The notes under the pieces: model-generated | Told to the model about the DNA's origin: nothing | Database searches by the model: none | The model's input: the letters and a program-made list of their open reading frames with translations, nothing else | DNA from: Pyrrhoderma lamaoense | Lineage: Eukaryota; Basidiomycota; Agaricomycetes; Hymenochaetales; Hymenochaetaceae | Direction: 5' to 3' | Length of the DNA: 64,000 nucleotides | Assembly: GCA_002794735.1 (NCBI GenBank) | Contig: NBAZ01000001.1 | Location: forward strand, 930,001-994,000 | Translations under genes and position numbers: made by a program | In this document: piece by piece, positions 1 to 13,060 of the stretch | Position numbering within the stretch: the stretch's first letter is position 1 | Layout: the number at the start of each line of letters is the position of its first letter

Positions 1-2713
1 CGTTGTGTTGCCATGGGCAAACGATTTGAACACAAACACGAGACACAACGACAGGACTTGGTCCTAACTTCAAATATATTTCAAAGGGGAGTTGTCGGGA
101 TTAATGGATTATGCTTTATTCTTAAGATGAAAACAAGTTATACAGCTTGCAGTTGTCGGCTCCCTGAGAGCCTGTCTCTGCAGCTTGATGAACGGAAATG
201 AACATGATGGACTCGTCACTAATATCAAACAACAATGTTTTCTTGATTTTTTCCTTCTCTTTGCTTTTTACTATCTCACTGTTCTCCACTCTCTACTTAC
301 CTCTTGTACTTTTTTGTGGGTATTCCGCTGTACAGAATCGGTTGTTTACGGTGGATTGTCATGCTTTCAGCTGCTGTTTAGTTCTTAAATCATTCTTCTC
401 AACAACTTTCTGGATGATTATTCTTTTCAGATTTGCGTTCTTTATTCATTTCTGCATCGTACACCTGTTTACCCCCGTTGCACATTTCTTCATCTTCTCA
501 TCTTTCTCATCGTTTACATACCACACAAGTGTCTCTCGTCTTTTATGTGTTTAAAATAACTCTGTGAATGTCTAAACTGTCCTCATACATAAAAAAATCG
601 GGATGTGTCGTGAAATCTGCCGTAAGCTCTTTTACGTGTGCCTCGTTTCAAGGCTTCTAATAGTGCAAACAAGTAAACAACAAATTACGAGATCACGAGA
701 ATTGTTCAATTTCGTGTAGTTTGTCCAAACCTAATAATGGGTTACAAGCATGGAAAGTTACACGTATGTCTTCTTGCTTCTGAGAAGATGTCATGTAATC
801 TTCGTTCTACGAGAATAGCATATCGTTTACACTCGATAGAAATATAAAGTGTGTCCATATGATATGTCGAGAAGTGTTCTAGTTTAAAAAATACTACATA
901 AACTTGACGGCATAAAAGAGTAAGAGAACCAGAGCGTGGGGGGTGAGGAATATTAAATCAATCTATAGATCAGTGAAGTCGAATGTATCAAGGTACGAAC
1001 ATGACACCTTGTAGAATCAAAAATATAGCTGAATCCGCTTTCCCGGCGAGTTTTCGAGCCTTGATAACAAACTCAATTGAGAGGATAAAAGCTGTAAAAC
1101 ATCGAACGATAAAGGTAATTCTATGAGCCACATACCGAAAGGATTATAGCTCGGATCTCAGAAGGAGTCAGCTAGAGCCCACAATGATAGAAGTCTGTCT
1201 ATTGAATAGATGAGTAGAGGGTCCCGCTCAGGACGGCGCATTGTCAAACTATGTCATTAATGCAAAATCAGTACATCCAGGAGGGTATGGTAATTGAAAG
1301 GGGGCCCGTCCCTCCGCTACCGCACTTGGTTGGCTCTAGTAAATTAACACCCTGGGCAACATGTGCGTGCATATGAACATCTTGACTTTTCAAAAAAAGT
1401 ACTACAAAGTGAGAAAGACGATAAAAATTTATTTTGTAAGATACCGGGAGATAGTTCACTGGAATTTGTATTACACTGAAGAAGTCCCGCAGCAACGTTT
1501 TTCCATTATTGCATAAAAGAAGACGGGCTATCGGCCGGATTGTACATGTACGTATGCCACTAGTATGTATGGCTATATGACGCACTCAAAGCTCAGGGAA
1601 CCGCAAGGATGGAACAGGATATTTGATCAGACGATGGTTGGTTGCACTGGCTATTAATCCATACTTGTGATACATTCCCAGCAATGGACAGCGGTTCTTC
1701 GTGTGGGCAGCGGCGAAATCGATTTTCCTTAAGGACGTGATAGGAGGGCATCTCACAGAGTAGGACTATAGAAGGATCAATCAAACTCTACTTTACATGC
1801 CAAGTTGCATTAATTGTTACATATGATATATGCTGCGTGTGTTAGTGCGTGTTCCCAGAGAATGGGCGGCTTTAAGTATTGAAGTTGCGTAAATATAGAT
1901 GCTACTGCTAGGTTTGATCTCGAAAAGATTGAATGAAAGGAAGTGCTTCCTACCGGGGGATCTCGTGAACTCCGACTCTGATGCGACACCAATTACTCTG
2001 GTTCAAGTTTGATACTGAGTGTATGTTCTAAGCTTTGATCGGAAAGGAGGGGATCAAGAGTGGCAAGATTCAAAACGATACCAGGGCGGATGTTACGGTT
2101 TATTTTTCTTGAGATCTAAGAAATCCAACAAACCAACTTCTCAGCACGTTTTCACTATTTAGCCACAATTAGCTATTTGAATAGGTCATACTCAGAAGAG
2201 TATTCAAAAACATGAAACAAAGATATTGATTACATACATGAGTACCTTAGAAGCTAGCACATACTATGAGAGACGGTGTATACTAACGACTCCGCTGACA
2301 TTGCATACTTACAAGTGGGTGGAGGGAAACGCCAGCACTAAGTTTGAGTCTGTGCCAATTATCATTCATGTACTAGGCGGTTAGGTTTATTAGTAAACGA
2401 ATGTCGATCTCAGTTCCGAAAACGGAATAGGTATGACGACTGGTCACGGGGCTTGTTTCAATTTGTCTCTTTTGGCTCCAAACTGAATCATGATATTTTG
2501 TCGTACGTCGAACGGAAAACATCAGCAAGCTCGAAATCGAATCGGCATAAACTTCTCTACGCATTTCGCTCAACAAGATCTTTAGTTTTAATTTTCGGTG
2601 TCGATCAAATAGGGGTCGTGTGCAGAATTTTCTCAAGCCGATTATCGGATGCACTCGGGCATACAATCACGAAGGGAAAGTCTCTAGTGCGTTATACCTC
2701 AAACAAATTGAAG
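1..2713. other. gene-poor region
   Basis: I see no supportable gene here. Reading frames are short and many lack an ATG. The longest ATG-started frame (198-554, +) encodes only a hydrophobic, Phe/Leu/Ser-rich string expected from T-rich DNA. No conserved motif was recognised on either strand between about 1000 and 2450. The composition is mixed and not simple repeat, so this may be decayed mobile-element DNA, but no terminal repeats or transposase motifs are visible. Confidence 0.5.
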
Positions 2714-4345
2714 ATGACTCTTCCAACACTTGGCCCAGAGTTGACATCCTCGTCGTGTCCATTAACTCCATCGCACGGTGGGCGATCCGCTCGAGTAGGA
2801 ACATCTTTCCATTCCATTCGCGGCAGGAGTACGGACTCAAACAAAAGTACACTATCAAGGACTTCCTCAGCTAATTCAATACCCTTCAAATCGGATGACG
2901 AAGTAGAGCTGGTTGTTGACGAGGGAATTAAACACGTAAATGGACGTTTACAGGCTAAGTGAGTACCTCTTACTACTTGAGTACTCGTACAGGAATGCGA
3001 ATGATGCTTTCTTATCCCTTGTTCTCTTCCTGGATCTGACTTCATATATCTTAGACGATACAAGTCAGCGGAATTTGCTTCTGACTTATTGTCTATTATC
3101 GTATCTCTGAAAGTACCGACATGGGTCTCCTCTCCTATAGCTTCTCAAAACATTAAAGTTTCCAAGGTTTCTGGATCCATGACAAATGCTGTTTTATTTG
3201 TATCATATCCAGAGAACCCCGCTGTTAAGACTCTCCTACTCCGGATATATGGACCCTCATCCTCCGTGATGATTTCACGACCACGAGAATTACATACATT
3301 ACACATTCTTTCATCCATATATCATATCGGTCCCCGAATATACGGAACATTTGAGAATGGACGTCTTGAGGAATATTTTGATTCTGCTGCTCTTACGGCT
3401 GAAGAGATACGCGATTCAAAGATAAGCAGATGGATCGGTGCCCGTATGGCTGAATTACATTGTGTGGATATTGAGATTATTGAAGATACAACATCTCAAA
3501 ATCGGGGCGAAAATATCGGTTGGGAAATTGCTGCCAGGAAAAACGTCAGAAATTGGATTCATCCCGCTAAAGAAACTCTTGGATTGACCTCGATCGGCGA
3601 GGAGTATATAAGACGACTAGATTTCAATCGATTCACTGAGGAATGGAGACGTTATGTGTCTTGGGTAGAAAACTGGGAGAGGGAACACGGACCTAGTAAA
3701 CGTGTGTTTGCGCATAATGATACACAATATGGAAATCTTTTGAAGAGAAAGCACCTTAAGGAAGGTTTACCTGAGCATCGAAGGGTGAGATAATAATTGA
3801 AATATTTTCGCCGACGGCTAATCTCATCTAATCATCTCGGTCTACTCGGTTTTTAGATTATTGTGGTCGATTTCGAGTTTGCAGCTCCTAATCCTGCAGC
3901 ATTTGATATTGCGAATCATTTTCATGAGTGGACAGCGAATTATCATGGCCCAACACCTCATCTTCTTGACCCAAGTCGCTATCCGAATGAGTCACAGCGA
4001 CGCAACTTTTACGAGGCCTATCTAGCACATTCTTCCCCTCCTTACACTATCGCTACCGATCATGGTACGGTTACAAAGCACGGCGGATCCGAATCGGGCT
4101 GTGGCGTCAACTCGAACTTGATTGCGGAATATAGACGGCTGGAGGTTGAAATTAAAGTTTGGAGCCCCGCGACGCATGCTATGTGGGCTGTTTGGGGGAT
4201 TATTCAAGCTCGAGATGATTTGGAAATGGCACTACAAGCTGAGACGAAGGGGACTAAAGCGGATGAACCTGAGTTTGACTATCTTGGTTATGCTTTGTGT
4301 CGAGTAGAAGGCTTTAGAAGAGAAATCAAAGCCCTTGGGATTTAG
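2714..4345 (+). CDS. choline/ethanolamine kinase family protein
   Basis: Predicted to phosphorylate choline or ethanolamine with ATP, the first step of the cytosolic CDP-choline/CDP-ethanolamine (Kennedy) pathway. Three exons fit in frame: 2714-2958, 3055-3784 and 3857-4345, giving about 487 residues. Both introns are GT...AG and 72-96 nt long. The kinase signature HNDTQYGNLL (Brenner motif with catalytic Asp and Asn) lies at the end of exon 2. VDFEFA, the choline-kinase version of the metal-binding DFG, opens exon 3 and is followed by the family-typical DIANHFHEW. The first ~80 residues are Ser/Thr-rich and low complexity, as in fungal members. The ATG at 2714 is the first in its frame, although the frame stays open upstream without a Met. 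Choline versus ethanolamine preference cannot be read from the sequence. Confidence 0.93.
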
Positions 4346-5021
4346 CATATAAATCTTATAGCATATGCATACCTAATATTGTATGCTCATCTCATATGTA
4401 TATGCAGACTTCAGTGTAGTTGTTCTATGTCGAAGTAGTGGGAATTCTTTCTTTTCTATCTGATCGTATTTGAACCATCTTTTTACTATTTCAACTTATT
4501 CTTGTATATTTCGATTGGAGTATATTTTGCGCGTATTTAAGTGTTTGTTCACCTTTTGGAGGATTGTCCTTCCCTTTAGATCTTGATATGCTTTCTCCTC
4601 TCGGATTTAACAAGCGTATCTGTATTACGAAATATACCTCATTTTGAATCGTCGATGCTTCTTATTGATGAGATGAGATGAAAAAAAGAAGATCCTTTCA
4701 CAAGAAGTACAGATTTCAGCTGCTTGTTGAATACCGTAAAGCCTATTTTGGCGCCACCAAGTATGAGTTCATGAGTCCATATAGACGACCGGGTATCGGT
4801 GTATCGGATGATTGATAGAGCATTATGTAACAATACAAACAATACAAAATAATACATACATGTATATATACGAAAAAAAGATATCATAAGAAGCCCGAAC
4901 CGACAGGGCAAACGTTACGGGATAAATAAAGTCATACCATTATTATAGGAGTTTGAGTCAGATTAAAGAAGCATATATATCGAAGAGTGGAGTAACGTAA
5001 GGTGATATCAAAGCAGAATAT
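4346..5021. other. convergent 3' region
   Basis: This AT-rich stretch lies between the ends of the converging kinase and MFS genes. It probably holds both 3' untranslated regions. No conserved reading frame was recognised. Confidence 0.5.
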
Positions 5022-7701
5022 TCAAACCTGTGGAACGTTTTTCTCAGGGTCGGCCTTTTGCTTAACTTCGGTAGAAGTTGTCTTTATCAAAGGCGAGATC
5101 TAAGGCAACGAGGTCAGACTGAAATCCCAAAGTAGGACCATATGACATTTTGACTTACGAGAAACCCAATCCCGAGACATGGCGCACATACTATCCAGAT
5201 AAACTGCGGATTTGGTGAGAAGAATGGCTAGACTTTGAAAAGTCACGTACTCATACCTGAATAGCTGATGCAACGGTCTTAAGAACATCCTTCCTTAGAG
5301 CAATAGGCTGTAATCTGGCGAGAGACCTCAAGTCAATGGTTGATGCAGAACCCAGAAGATCGGCATAATCTGAGAGTGCCAAGCGCTCATTGAAGACGGC
5401 ACTTGAAACCGCCTGAAGAGGTCATGTAAGTTATGCAAACTTTTGGTGGTTTGAATCCACATACCAATCCACACGTTGCTCCAGTGAAGCGCACCAGAAA
5501 GAAGGCACCGGTTGCGCTTGCAATGTCTTCAGGATGCAGAGCCTTGGTAAGCACTTGATAAGGCGAATGGAACAACATGCCAATGCCAATACCCGCGATT
5601 AACGGAGCAATCTCTTGTAGAGAGATGGGAGTATTATTACCGAGGGCCGTCAAGAGACCTAATCACACAACTAAGTGAAGATGGACAAATAGTGGCGTTA
5701 CACATACCAAATCCTAGGGTAGCAATGGCAAGCCCAGTGCTGATGACTATCTTCTGGCCAATTGTAGTTTTTGTCTTAGTTTGGTAACTAGCAATAAACC
5801 ATGCTGTAGGCATGGAAGCCAGTGATGAGCCTAGTGAATAAGGTAGCATTCTCAAACCCGCCTCTAAAGCAGATGAACCGTTCACAGCCTGACATCAAAA
5901 CAGCGTCAGCTGACTCCTCGGAGTTTGGGAAGAGAAACCTTACCTGGTAGTACAGAGCTAGGAAAAAGGTTCCGGAATTGAATGCAAAATTATGCAAGAA
6001 ACTAATAATAAGAATAATCCCTGAGCCAAGATGTAAGTGTTATTACATGTATGATTTAATATCACTACTCACCGACCGTAGAATTATTAAACATCCTAGA
6101 GGGGAAAAGAGCTTTTCGACTTGTATTCTTTTCATAGAAGTAGCCGAATATTAAAATTAAGCAACCAAGTACCAGGGGAATAAGAGTCGCGGGAGAATTC
6201 CCTATTATAAGGATATATTTTAGATAGAAATGATTTGATTAGTAGTAAACTTACATCCATATTGCGACGAGAAGCTAAATCCAAGAACAAGCCCAACCGT
6301 GCCACACATAAATAATATTCTAGATAATTGGTGGTATTGAATTTCAGTTTTGTGAAGAACAATAAAATCTAAGCTACTTACAGGCCTAGAAGATCGAAGC
6401 TTTTCCAGAGCCTGCTCCATGTTACATCTTTGGCTGGACGTAAGGAGAAATCTTTCAAGGTGAAGAACAATAGTGTTGCAGCTACTGTTGCGACTGGCAG
6501 GTTGATATAGACTGTAAAAAAGCAAACAAACGCTCTAAGAATGGTAAGTCTACGCGTACAGTACTAAAGCAACATACAAGCCCAGCGCCAGCTCAGCAAA
6601 CCTGTGGAGTCTAGATGTAAAACAGATGAGATGATGCTTTACTTCTTGATATGAGTTACGTGCTTACCGCTGAACACGCCTCCTAGCAGTGGTCCTTGAT
6701 GCAGAAAGGAGATAAGAAAGTGGAGTAGTTACATGCGGGGTTAGCTACGCACCGGCTACTGCTGAAGCACTCCATGTCACACTCAAAGCCTGAGACCACT
6801 TGGCTCGTTGTTCTTCCGCAACAAGTTCACTTGTGATAAGCCAGACCGAGCTTACTATACCACCACCTCCAATACCCGCGATGGCCCGAAACACGCATAA
6901 CAAGACGTAATTCTTACCGTATATCAATGCGAAGGACAAAAGGGTATTTAAAAGATAACCAACTTACCGAAGCAGTTCCGCATAGTAAGGATCCGATCAT
7001 GAATATCGAGATACTGCCAAAAACAACTACCTAAAGACAACTCGTGACAGATCAAGATAGCATAGACACGAGGCGACCTACCCTTCTCCCTAAGAGGTCG
7101 GCGAATTGACCGTAAAGAGGTTGCAACGCGGTTTGGGAAACAGCATATGCAACACCCACCCAGGGATATTGGTTTTGTGAAGCATTAAGATCCGCGATTA
7201 TAGTCGGCAGGCTTGTTGATACAATAGTCTGATGAAAAGTCAGAGTAGATTAATGAGTCCTTATGCATGATCCTTACAGCGTCTGTAGTTGCAAGAAATA
7301 GTGCCAATGCAGCTCTTTAACCAGAAAGACAATGTTGAAGTCAATAATATCAACCATAATAAGAGAACATACCCAATATGTGCGAGCAATAGGCGAACAA
7401 AGGGCAAGTTTTTATCTTTTAGTGTCGTTTTAGATATCGGGGCATCTTCCACAGAACTACTACGAAAGGAACATTTTCTATCGGCAGCAATAGAAGCTAC
7501 TGTAGCATCCGAGAGAGACTCCGTATCAACAAACTCAGTGGGCTCCGTGGAGTTCGAAGAGGGATGTGGTGAAGCGAGCCCGTGCATCGAAGGAGGTAGA
7601 GAATCCTGTTGGTTTTGAGAATATGACGGCATTTTTTCAGGGATGCTGAGCTCGGGTGCTACTGGATGCATAGCAAGGACAGAGAAGAAACCGATGCTCA
7701 T
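5022..7701 (-). CDS. MFS multidrug-type transporter, 14-TM DHA2 family
   Basis: A proton-coupled exporter of the plasma or vacuolar membrane; the substrate is unknown. Exon 1 (7701 to about 7378) encodes a ~100-residue Ser-rich cytoplasmic N-terminus and enters TM1. A 37-nt microexon (7278-7314) encodes AALALFLATTDA, and the next exon continues TIVSTSLPTI. Together they give the D-x-TIVxxxLPT signature of DHA2 drug:H+ antiporters. Motif A appears as GQFADLLGRR, and the TM4-5 region as FRAIAGIGGGGIVSS. Many short introns follow. The last membrane segment (FIWIVCAPCLGIGFL, around 5160-5210) is encoded in its own exon before the tail and the TGA at 5022-5024. Intron borders between 5.9 and 6.7 kb are approximate. 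A decayed relative lies at about 38.5-39.2 kb. It could transport drugs, amino acids or siderophores. Confidence 0.88.
7278..7314 (-). other. 37-nt microexon of the MFS gene
   Basis: Joining the GG at the end of exon 1 to this block and then to ACT ATT GTA at about 7233 restores one frame across TM1 (HIG-AALALFLATTDA-TIVSTSLPTI). The block is preceded by AAAG on the minus strand and followed by the donor GTAAGG. Skipping it would remove the TM1 aspartate of the family signature and, because 37 is not a multiple of three, break the frame. Confidence 0.8.
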
Positions 7702-8574
7702 TCGACACTTTCAAGAGGTAGTATTTATACTTAGGGAGGACCATAGTACTAATGCTAGCTTGAGCGCAGATTTGCTAAAGGACCAAGCGCATGGAAATTA
7801 TTAACGAGTAAACCAGAGTTCGGGTGGGTGCTCCGGTTACCGTATGTGATAATGCCGTGAGGAAAGGCGATCATCAACTTGCAGATCCTGTTGGAAACAT
7901 AAATTTGAAGCCGCCAGTGCATCGGGTGCGTCATCTTGACGAAAGACTGGTATAAACCCAGAAAAGATTAAATGGGACTCAAGAAGTTCAATATAGGGCC
8001 AGGATCAGTTATACGTTATGAGCCGTAATGCTGAACCGGAGGAAGATAGGCGCTTACAAAAGCGATCTGGTCATGAATAGAAGACATCCTTGAAAAGAGA
8101 AAAAAAACACTAGGAATATGATTTGAAAAACTATTATCGCATATACCTCAACCCACGTGTCTTGCCGAAATTGCATCACAAGTAACAAAACTTCACACGA
8201 GGCAAATTAGTCCAGGGCAGAACAGTGGACTTCAGTCGTAATTAGAAGTTGCGAGAGGTTTTGTCATCTTCGTTGACACAACAAACATCTCCTCATTAGA
8301 CATTAGATTTGTATTTCTGTAAACGAAGTAAAATCATAATAAAAACCAATGAGCGCTCAACAGGCCCTCACTGTATTATTAAAAATTATCCTTTCTTAAT
8401 CCCATCTATAAATGCTGAACCCGATCTAGCCGGTAGCGGTTCGACGTAGCGGTTCCTTATCGTCTTCAAGTTCTCTACGGGTCTTCGGCGAACCTGTGCA
8501 CCGAGCAAACAAGAGATGAGAAAATTGTCAGACAGCGTGAAAGCCCGACCAGAGACGGAAAGGGGAACATGAAA
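7702..8574. other. intergenic region upstream of the MFS gene
   Basis: This is the presumed promoter of the minus-strand MFS gene plus the 3' end of the DnaJ gene. No conserved frame was recognised. A 22-base block near 8538-8560 nearly repeats at 40371-40393, which may be a short dispersed repeat or chance. Confidence 0.4.
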
Positions 8575-10454
8575 TCAAAGCCCAACAAGCCTTCTGAGCT
8601 TCTGCCAAGCTTTGCTTCTCCAACCTTCCTCATTCATAGTCGGAGATGATGTACTTGAAAATGTATGCATACCATTTAAGTCGCGAGCAATTGGATCACT
8701 TTTGTTCTGTGCTTCATTTGCAGTTTCTGAGGGCCGGCGGTTGGTAAACTCAGGGCCACTAGATGAGGAAGAGTCTTCCTTAGGTGTCCGACCTTCGACA
8801 TCATCCGCATATGCTTGTAAAAGCTCCCGTTGCCGCTTTGTTAATGATCTAGAAAATTCATATAAGTAAAGATTTAAGATTTTATCATAAGAGATCTTAC
8901 CTAGGTAGTTGAATCAAGAATGAAACGAAAAGGTCCCCCTTATCACCATTATGCCCATGAACTGTTGGCAACCCACGACCTCGGAGAACCATAGATTCTC
9001 CTTGCTGAGCCCCACCTGGCACTTTGACATCGACATCACCATCTAATGTAGGGACTCTTACTCTTCCTCCGAGTAGAGCGGTATGCATTGGTATTCGTGC
9101 TTCATGGTAAAGATTTGAACCCTGTCTGCGGAACAACTTCGATGGGGCCACGGTTACACGTATGAGTAAATCGCCTTTTGGTCCCTTACCCGAAATCGGC
9201 GCGTCTCCTTCGTTTGGAACACGGAGAACTGTTCCGTCCTGTATGCCTATATCTATTTCAATAATTGCATCAATGAAGTGACACATCCCATAACATACCA
9301 GCTGGAATTGTAACTGACACAGCCTTCTTAACTCTAATTCTTCCTACGCCCCTGCAATCCCCACATTCACCACCTCGAGGGGTTTTTTCACCAGTACCCA
9401 TGCAATCATTACATGTAGTGGCCATATGAAAGCCAGCCTCAACAACAAATGTACGCGATCCAGTTCCTCCACACGATTGGCAGCTCACCTTCTTTACACC
9501 TGTTTTCAAGCCACTACCAGAACAAGATTTACAATCCACGATAGGTGTAATATTAATAGTTTGCTTGAGTCCCTTAGCTGCATCGATGAAACTGATTCCG
9601 ATTCTTGCTTCTAAGTCATCTCCTCGAAAGTTTATATTCGCCGTACGTCCACGTCCGTGTCCTCCACCACCAAAAGAAGCCCCAAATAGTTGCTCAAAAA
9701 TATTAGCATCGGCACCTGAGGGTCCAGCGCGAAAGGCGGAACCAAAATCACGGAAATTGAAACCGCCAGCCCCAAACCCAGCAAAAGCATTTGGATCAAA
9801 TCCTGGTTGCTGGGACGCAGAACCATATTTATCATACGCTGCACGTTTCTCTTCGTCACTCAGAACCTATTTCACATCAAAGATCCATAAACGATAGTTG
9901 AGCTTGAGATAGCCTTTTTAGATTTGAAGGTATAACATACGTCATAAGCCGCCTGGATCTCGACAAATTTTTCTTGGGCATCCTTTTCTTTGTTAGTGTC
10001 AGGATGGTATTTCCTCGCAAGCTATTGATTTTTAGAAACGATTGTCGATAACGGATAACACGTAATTTTTAGAGGAAGTCGATAATTACCGAATAGTAGC
10101 TTTTCTTTATTTCAGCCAGAGATGCATCTTTGGCCACGCCGAGGACTTGGTAGGGATCTTTATTAGAACGGGAGGGTGTCGATTGATGAAAATCGCGCCT
10201 AGGCTGCAATAAGGACAGAAATTTGAGCGTTGGTATAATGCCACGTCATGTTTTAAATACACGCTCACTCGTTTCGGATGCCGCTTTACTTCATTATTGC
10301 CAAGTATAGTCCATAGGTGTTCCTTTCTCGCTCTGAGGCAATTTGAAGGTGCATGAGTTGTAAGAGCTCTAGAGGCCGTCAAAGGTCTCGGGTGTGAGAA
10401 AGAGTAATGCGAAATATTTGAAAGAACTCGCCGCACAGGGGCACGAGTCGACAT
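8575..10454 (-). CDS. MDJ1: mitochondrial class A (type I) DnaJ chaperone, MDJ1-like
   Basis: An Hsp40 co-chaperone that stimulates mitochondrial Hsp70 (Ssc1) and holds unfolded proteins. The ATG at 10452-10454 opens a basic, Ser/Arg-rich presequence, as expected for matrix import. The J domain follows in later exons with the essential HPD ([17 protein letters not shown], near 10000) and then a Gly/Phe-rich linker. Next come four zinc-binding repeats: [24 protein letters not shown] and CGDCRGVG. The C-terminal substrate domain begins with VTIPAG joined across a short intron to IQDGTVLRV, and contains [14 protein letters not shown]. The final exon gives a Ser-rich tail ending at the TGA at 8575-8577. 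The full class A architecture with a targeting-like N-terminus favours MDJ1 over cytosolic Ydj1. Ydj1 would also end in a CaaX box, and this protein ends RRLVGL. Confidence 0.93.
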
Positions 10455-12259
10455 TGTGAGAAGAGAATGATTAGGAGGGAAAAGTAAGTTAGAGCTTGGT
10501 CACTAACAGAGTTGTGACTTAGAGAGACGACAGAACGACATAGAAACTAATTCAGAAGAAAGTTGATTACGTAAACTAGATTTACAGCCGATCAAGGACC
10601 CACAGTGCCGTTCAAATCAATAACCATGGATTTTTGAATTTTGCATTCATATTTTGATAAATTCACGCTTGTCCACCAGTGAAAAATGGATACAATCTAA
10701 TTTTATCTCATTGCAAACTCATTGGTCGTCGCTATCGCTTGTTCATACGTACATGCATAATTCAATAATAATCACTTCAAGCTCGGCCGCGGCTAAGTAT
10801 CGCATCGAAGCCACCGCCGCAAGTAACTGATCAAAAATCAAATTATGCTCGGCCAGTCAGAATTGTGAGAGCAACACACCAAGATTCATGTGCATTTGAC
10901 TACAGGCAATGAGCCATCTCTCGGTATACTATTAATAACGGATTCTCAGCGCCCTGGCACTGTGACAAGATCCTCAAATCATGAACAACATGACTTTACT
11001 ACACTAAGAAGGGGCTACTCTAGCCCTGTAAATCATTGTTACGGCCTTCTGGACTCAAAACTTTGTTTACTCACCCCTACCTTCTCACGAAACTTATTAT
11101 AGGTGTCCAAAGATTTGAAGATCATGCACTCCTCCTGAATCATAGGTTGCTTTTACAGCTCTAGAACAACACCTGAGTGTGTCCTGATTAAGGCCATATT
11201 GCTCGGCGTCTTTAGCTCTTAAAGGAACTATTGTTTATTTGACGATAGCTCGACTAGTAGGGCTTTGATAGCAGGAGGTTTCAGGGAGCATGTGGCTCGT
11301 GACTTGAAGAGAATTTTGACTTTCACAATTCACATTGGGATACTCTTATGCTTCTACTCTTAAAGAGCTTCATAGTCATTTTGGTTTGACTGAGATTTTG
11401 AGTCATATGGACAGAGGGAGCGGTTCTTGAGATCTCTGTTATTAATAACTAAACACCGAAATTGCATCGACGGAAACCTTCAGATACCCTAGCTAGTACT
11501 TACACTCACAAACTATTTTCTTGGGAGAAAAAACACTGCGGCTGTTATGTTCATCAGTAATATGCCCGGGCACTTATAAGTCAATATCACTCTCATTAAA
11601 ATACGCAGTACATTCCACTACTTTGCTCTCATCGACCAGCAATCTTTCTGGACTCCCACTCACTTCAAGCAACGGTTCCACAAGAATTAAAAGTCGTTAT
11701 CTAGAAGCTGAAAATCAAGACTTAAGTCCTAATTAAGACTATGATACGGCCTTGTACTCGAATTAATCACTGGAAGGAAACTCGGCCATACAGACATGTA
11801 TATTCTTTGAGGTACGCTAACAGAACGGGATAAATTACTGATATGTCCCCTTATGTCTTCTAGAGTTCTTGTTTTATAAATCGACAATTCAAACTTCGCT
11901 AAGCTGATAGAAGAAACGTAAATCAACTGCACCCGGAATTAATTAAATATTCGAGAAGTCTTGTGTTCGTTCGGTATCATCTACTGAATTAGTACTCTTG
12001 GGTTTCATTATCGTCCATAGATGCAGTAAGTCACATAAAATATTATTCATTGGTTCATCATCATTGTACATGTACATGGACCTTTATAGGCACCGAACCA
12101 TTCGGATATTGATATCTGTTATACATATTCGGCCAGAATTTGCAATGCGGATCTTTAATCCCGCGATTGAGCACCAGCAACCACAAAGTCATCGCGCTTC
12201 CAATTCAACATCGAGAGAACGGCGGATCACTAAACCTCATTTTTGGAGGCAGGTACCAG
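10455..12259. other. intergenic region without recognised genes
   Basis: About 1.8 kb between the divergent MDJ1-like and SET-domain genes. Open frames are short and show no recognisable motif. It should contain both promoters. The middle part resembles the other decayed stretches of the window, but no element ends are visible. Confidence 0.45.
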
Positions 12260-12924
12260 ATGAATAATACGAAGCGTGCGCCGAGCAGATGGCCCTCCGA
12301 TCTCAGGTATCTTCAGTACATGGAGTATTCACAATCAATCCCAGAAGACGTGTTGCAATTCATCAAAGGTTCCGCACATACAGCGCAACCATTGAAAAAT
12401 GTACTTGTTGCGCCTGTTGTTATCCGTAAAATCGAAAGCTCCATGCACCCAGCGCATGGGCAAATGGGCCTTTTTGCGCGTAGGAAGATCCCTCCTCGCA
12501 CGTTTATTTTAGATTACATTGGCGAGGCACACTCAGACGAGCGGGCTGACTCCAACTATGATCTTTCCTTATACCGGAGCCAAGTTAAAGATGTAATTGT
12601 CAGTGTTGGGGTGTGTATGCAATGTATCTGATATGATAATAACGAAGTAAACTTCTCTCCTTTAAGATCGATGCCGCTTGCATGGGAAATGAAGCTCGAT
12701 TTATCAACGATTACCGAGGTATCCGCATCAGACCAAATGCAATTTTCAAGGAAAGACGGACAGTTCACGGCGAGCTACGAATAGGAATATGGAGTGCGGA
12801 TGGTGAAACAATAAATAAAGGTGACGAAATTCTGGTCTCTTATGGCAAATCGTGGTGGAATGCTAGAAATGAGACAAATAAACTATCTACCAATTTACAT
12901 GTACCATTAGGAAGTACGCTATAA
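12260..12924 (+). CDS. small SET-domain protein, putative lysine methyltransferase
   Basis: SET-domain proteins transfer a methyl group from S-adenosylmethionine to lysines of histones or other proteins. Two exons (12260-12610 and 12667-12924) with a 56-nt GT...AG intron give about 203 residues. Visible SET landmarks are GQMGLFARRKIPPRTFILDYIGE (the G-x-G-[LV]-F/A start), CMGNEARFINDYRG in place of the usual NHxCxPN box, and GDEILVSYGKSWW, the terminal EI-x-x-x-Y-G. The N-xx-RF-IND-YRG form resembles plant ATXR5/6-like and several fungal stand-alone SET proteins. No other domain is present. The start at 12260 is chosen because the longer frame from 12140 adds residues with no SET similarity. 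The substrate cannot be inferred. Confidence 0.82.
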
Positions 12925-13060
12925 ATGTTTACAAAGGTTGCTTTTACTGGATTCGGCTGTTTGAGTAACTAACAGTAAATAAAAAAAATCTAAACAGGAA
13001 TACAATACAACAGAAACGCAGTCAGTCTCACGAACTTATGAAGAAAAGGGCAGAGTCAAT

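Noticed and set aside
198..554. 118-codon ATG-started frame on the plus strand
   Set aside because: Hydrophobic Phe/Leu/Ser-rich string from T-rich DNA, with no motif and no flanking splice signals of note.
2453..2713. Upstream extension of the choline kinase frame
   Set aside because: The frame is open but contains no ATG before 2714 and no kinase-family similarity.
8538..8560. Block GTGAAAGCCCGACCAGAGAC nearly repeated at 40371-40393
   Set aside because: Only about 20 of 22 bases agree and the flanks do not match, which is too short to call a repeat family.
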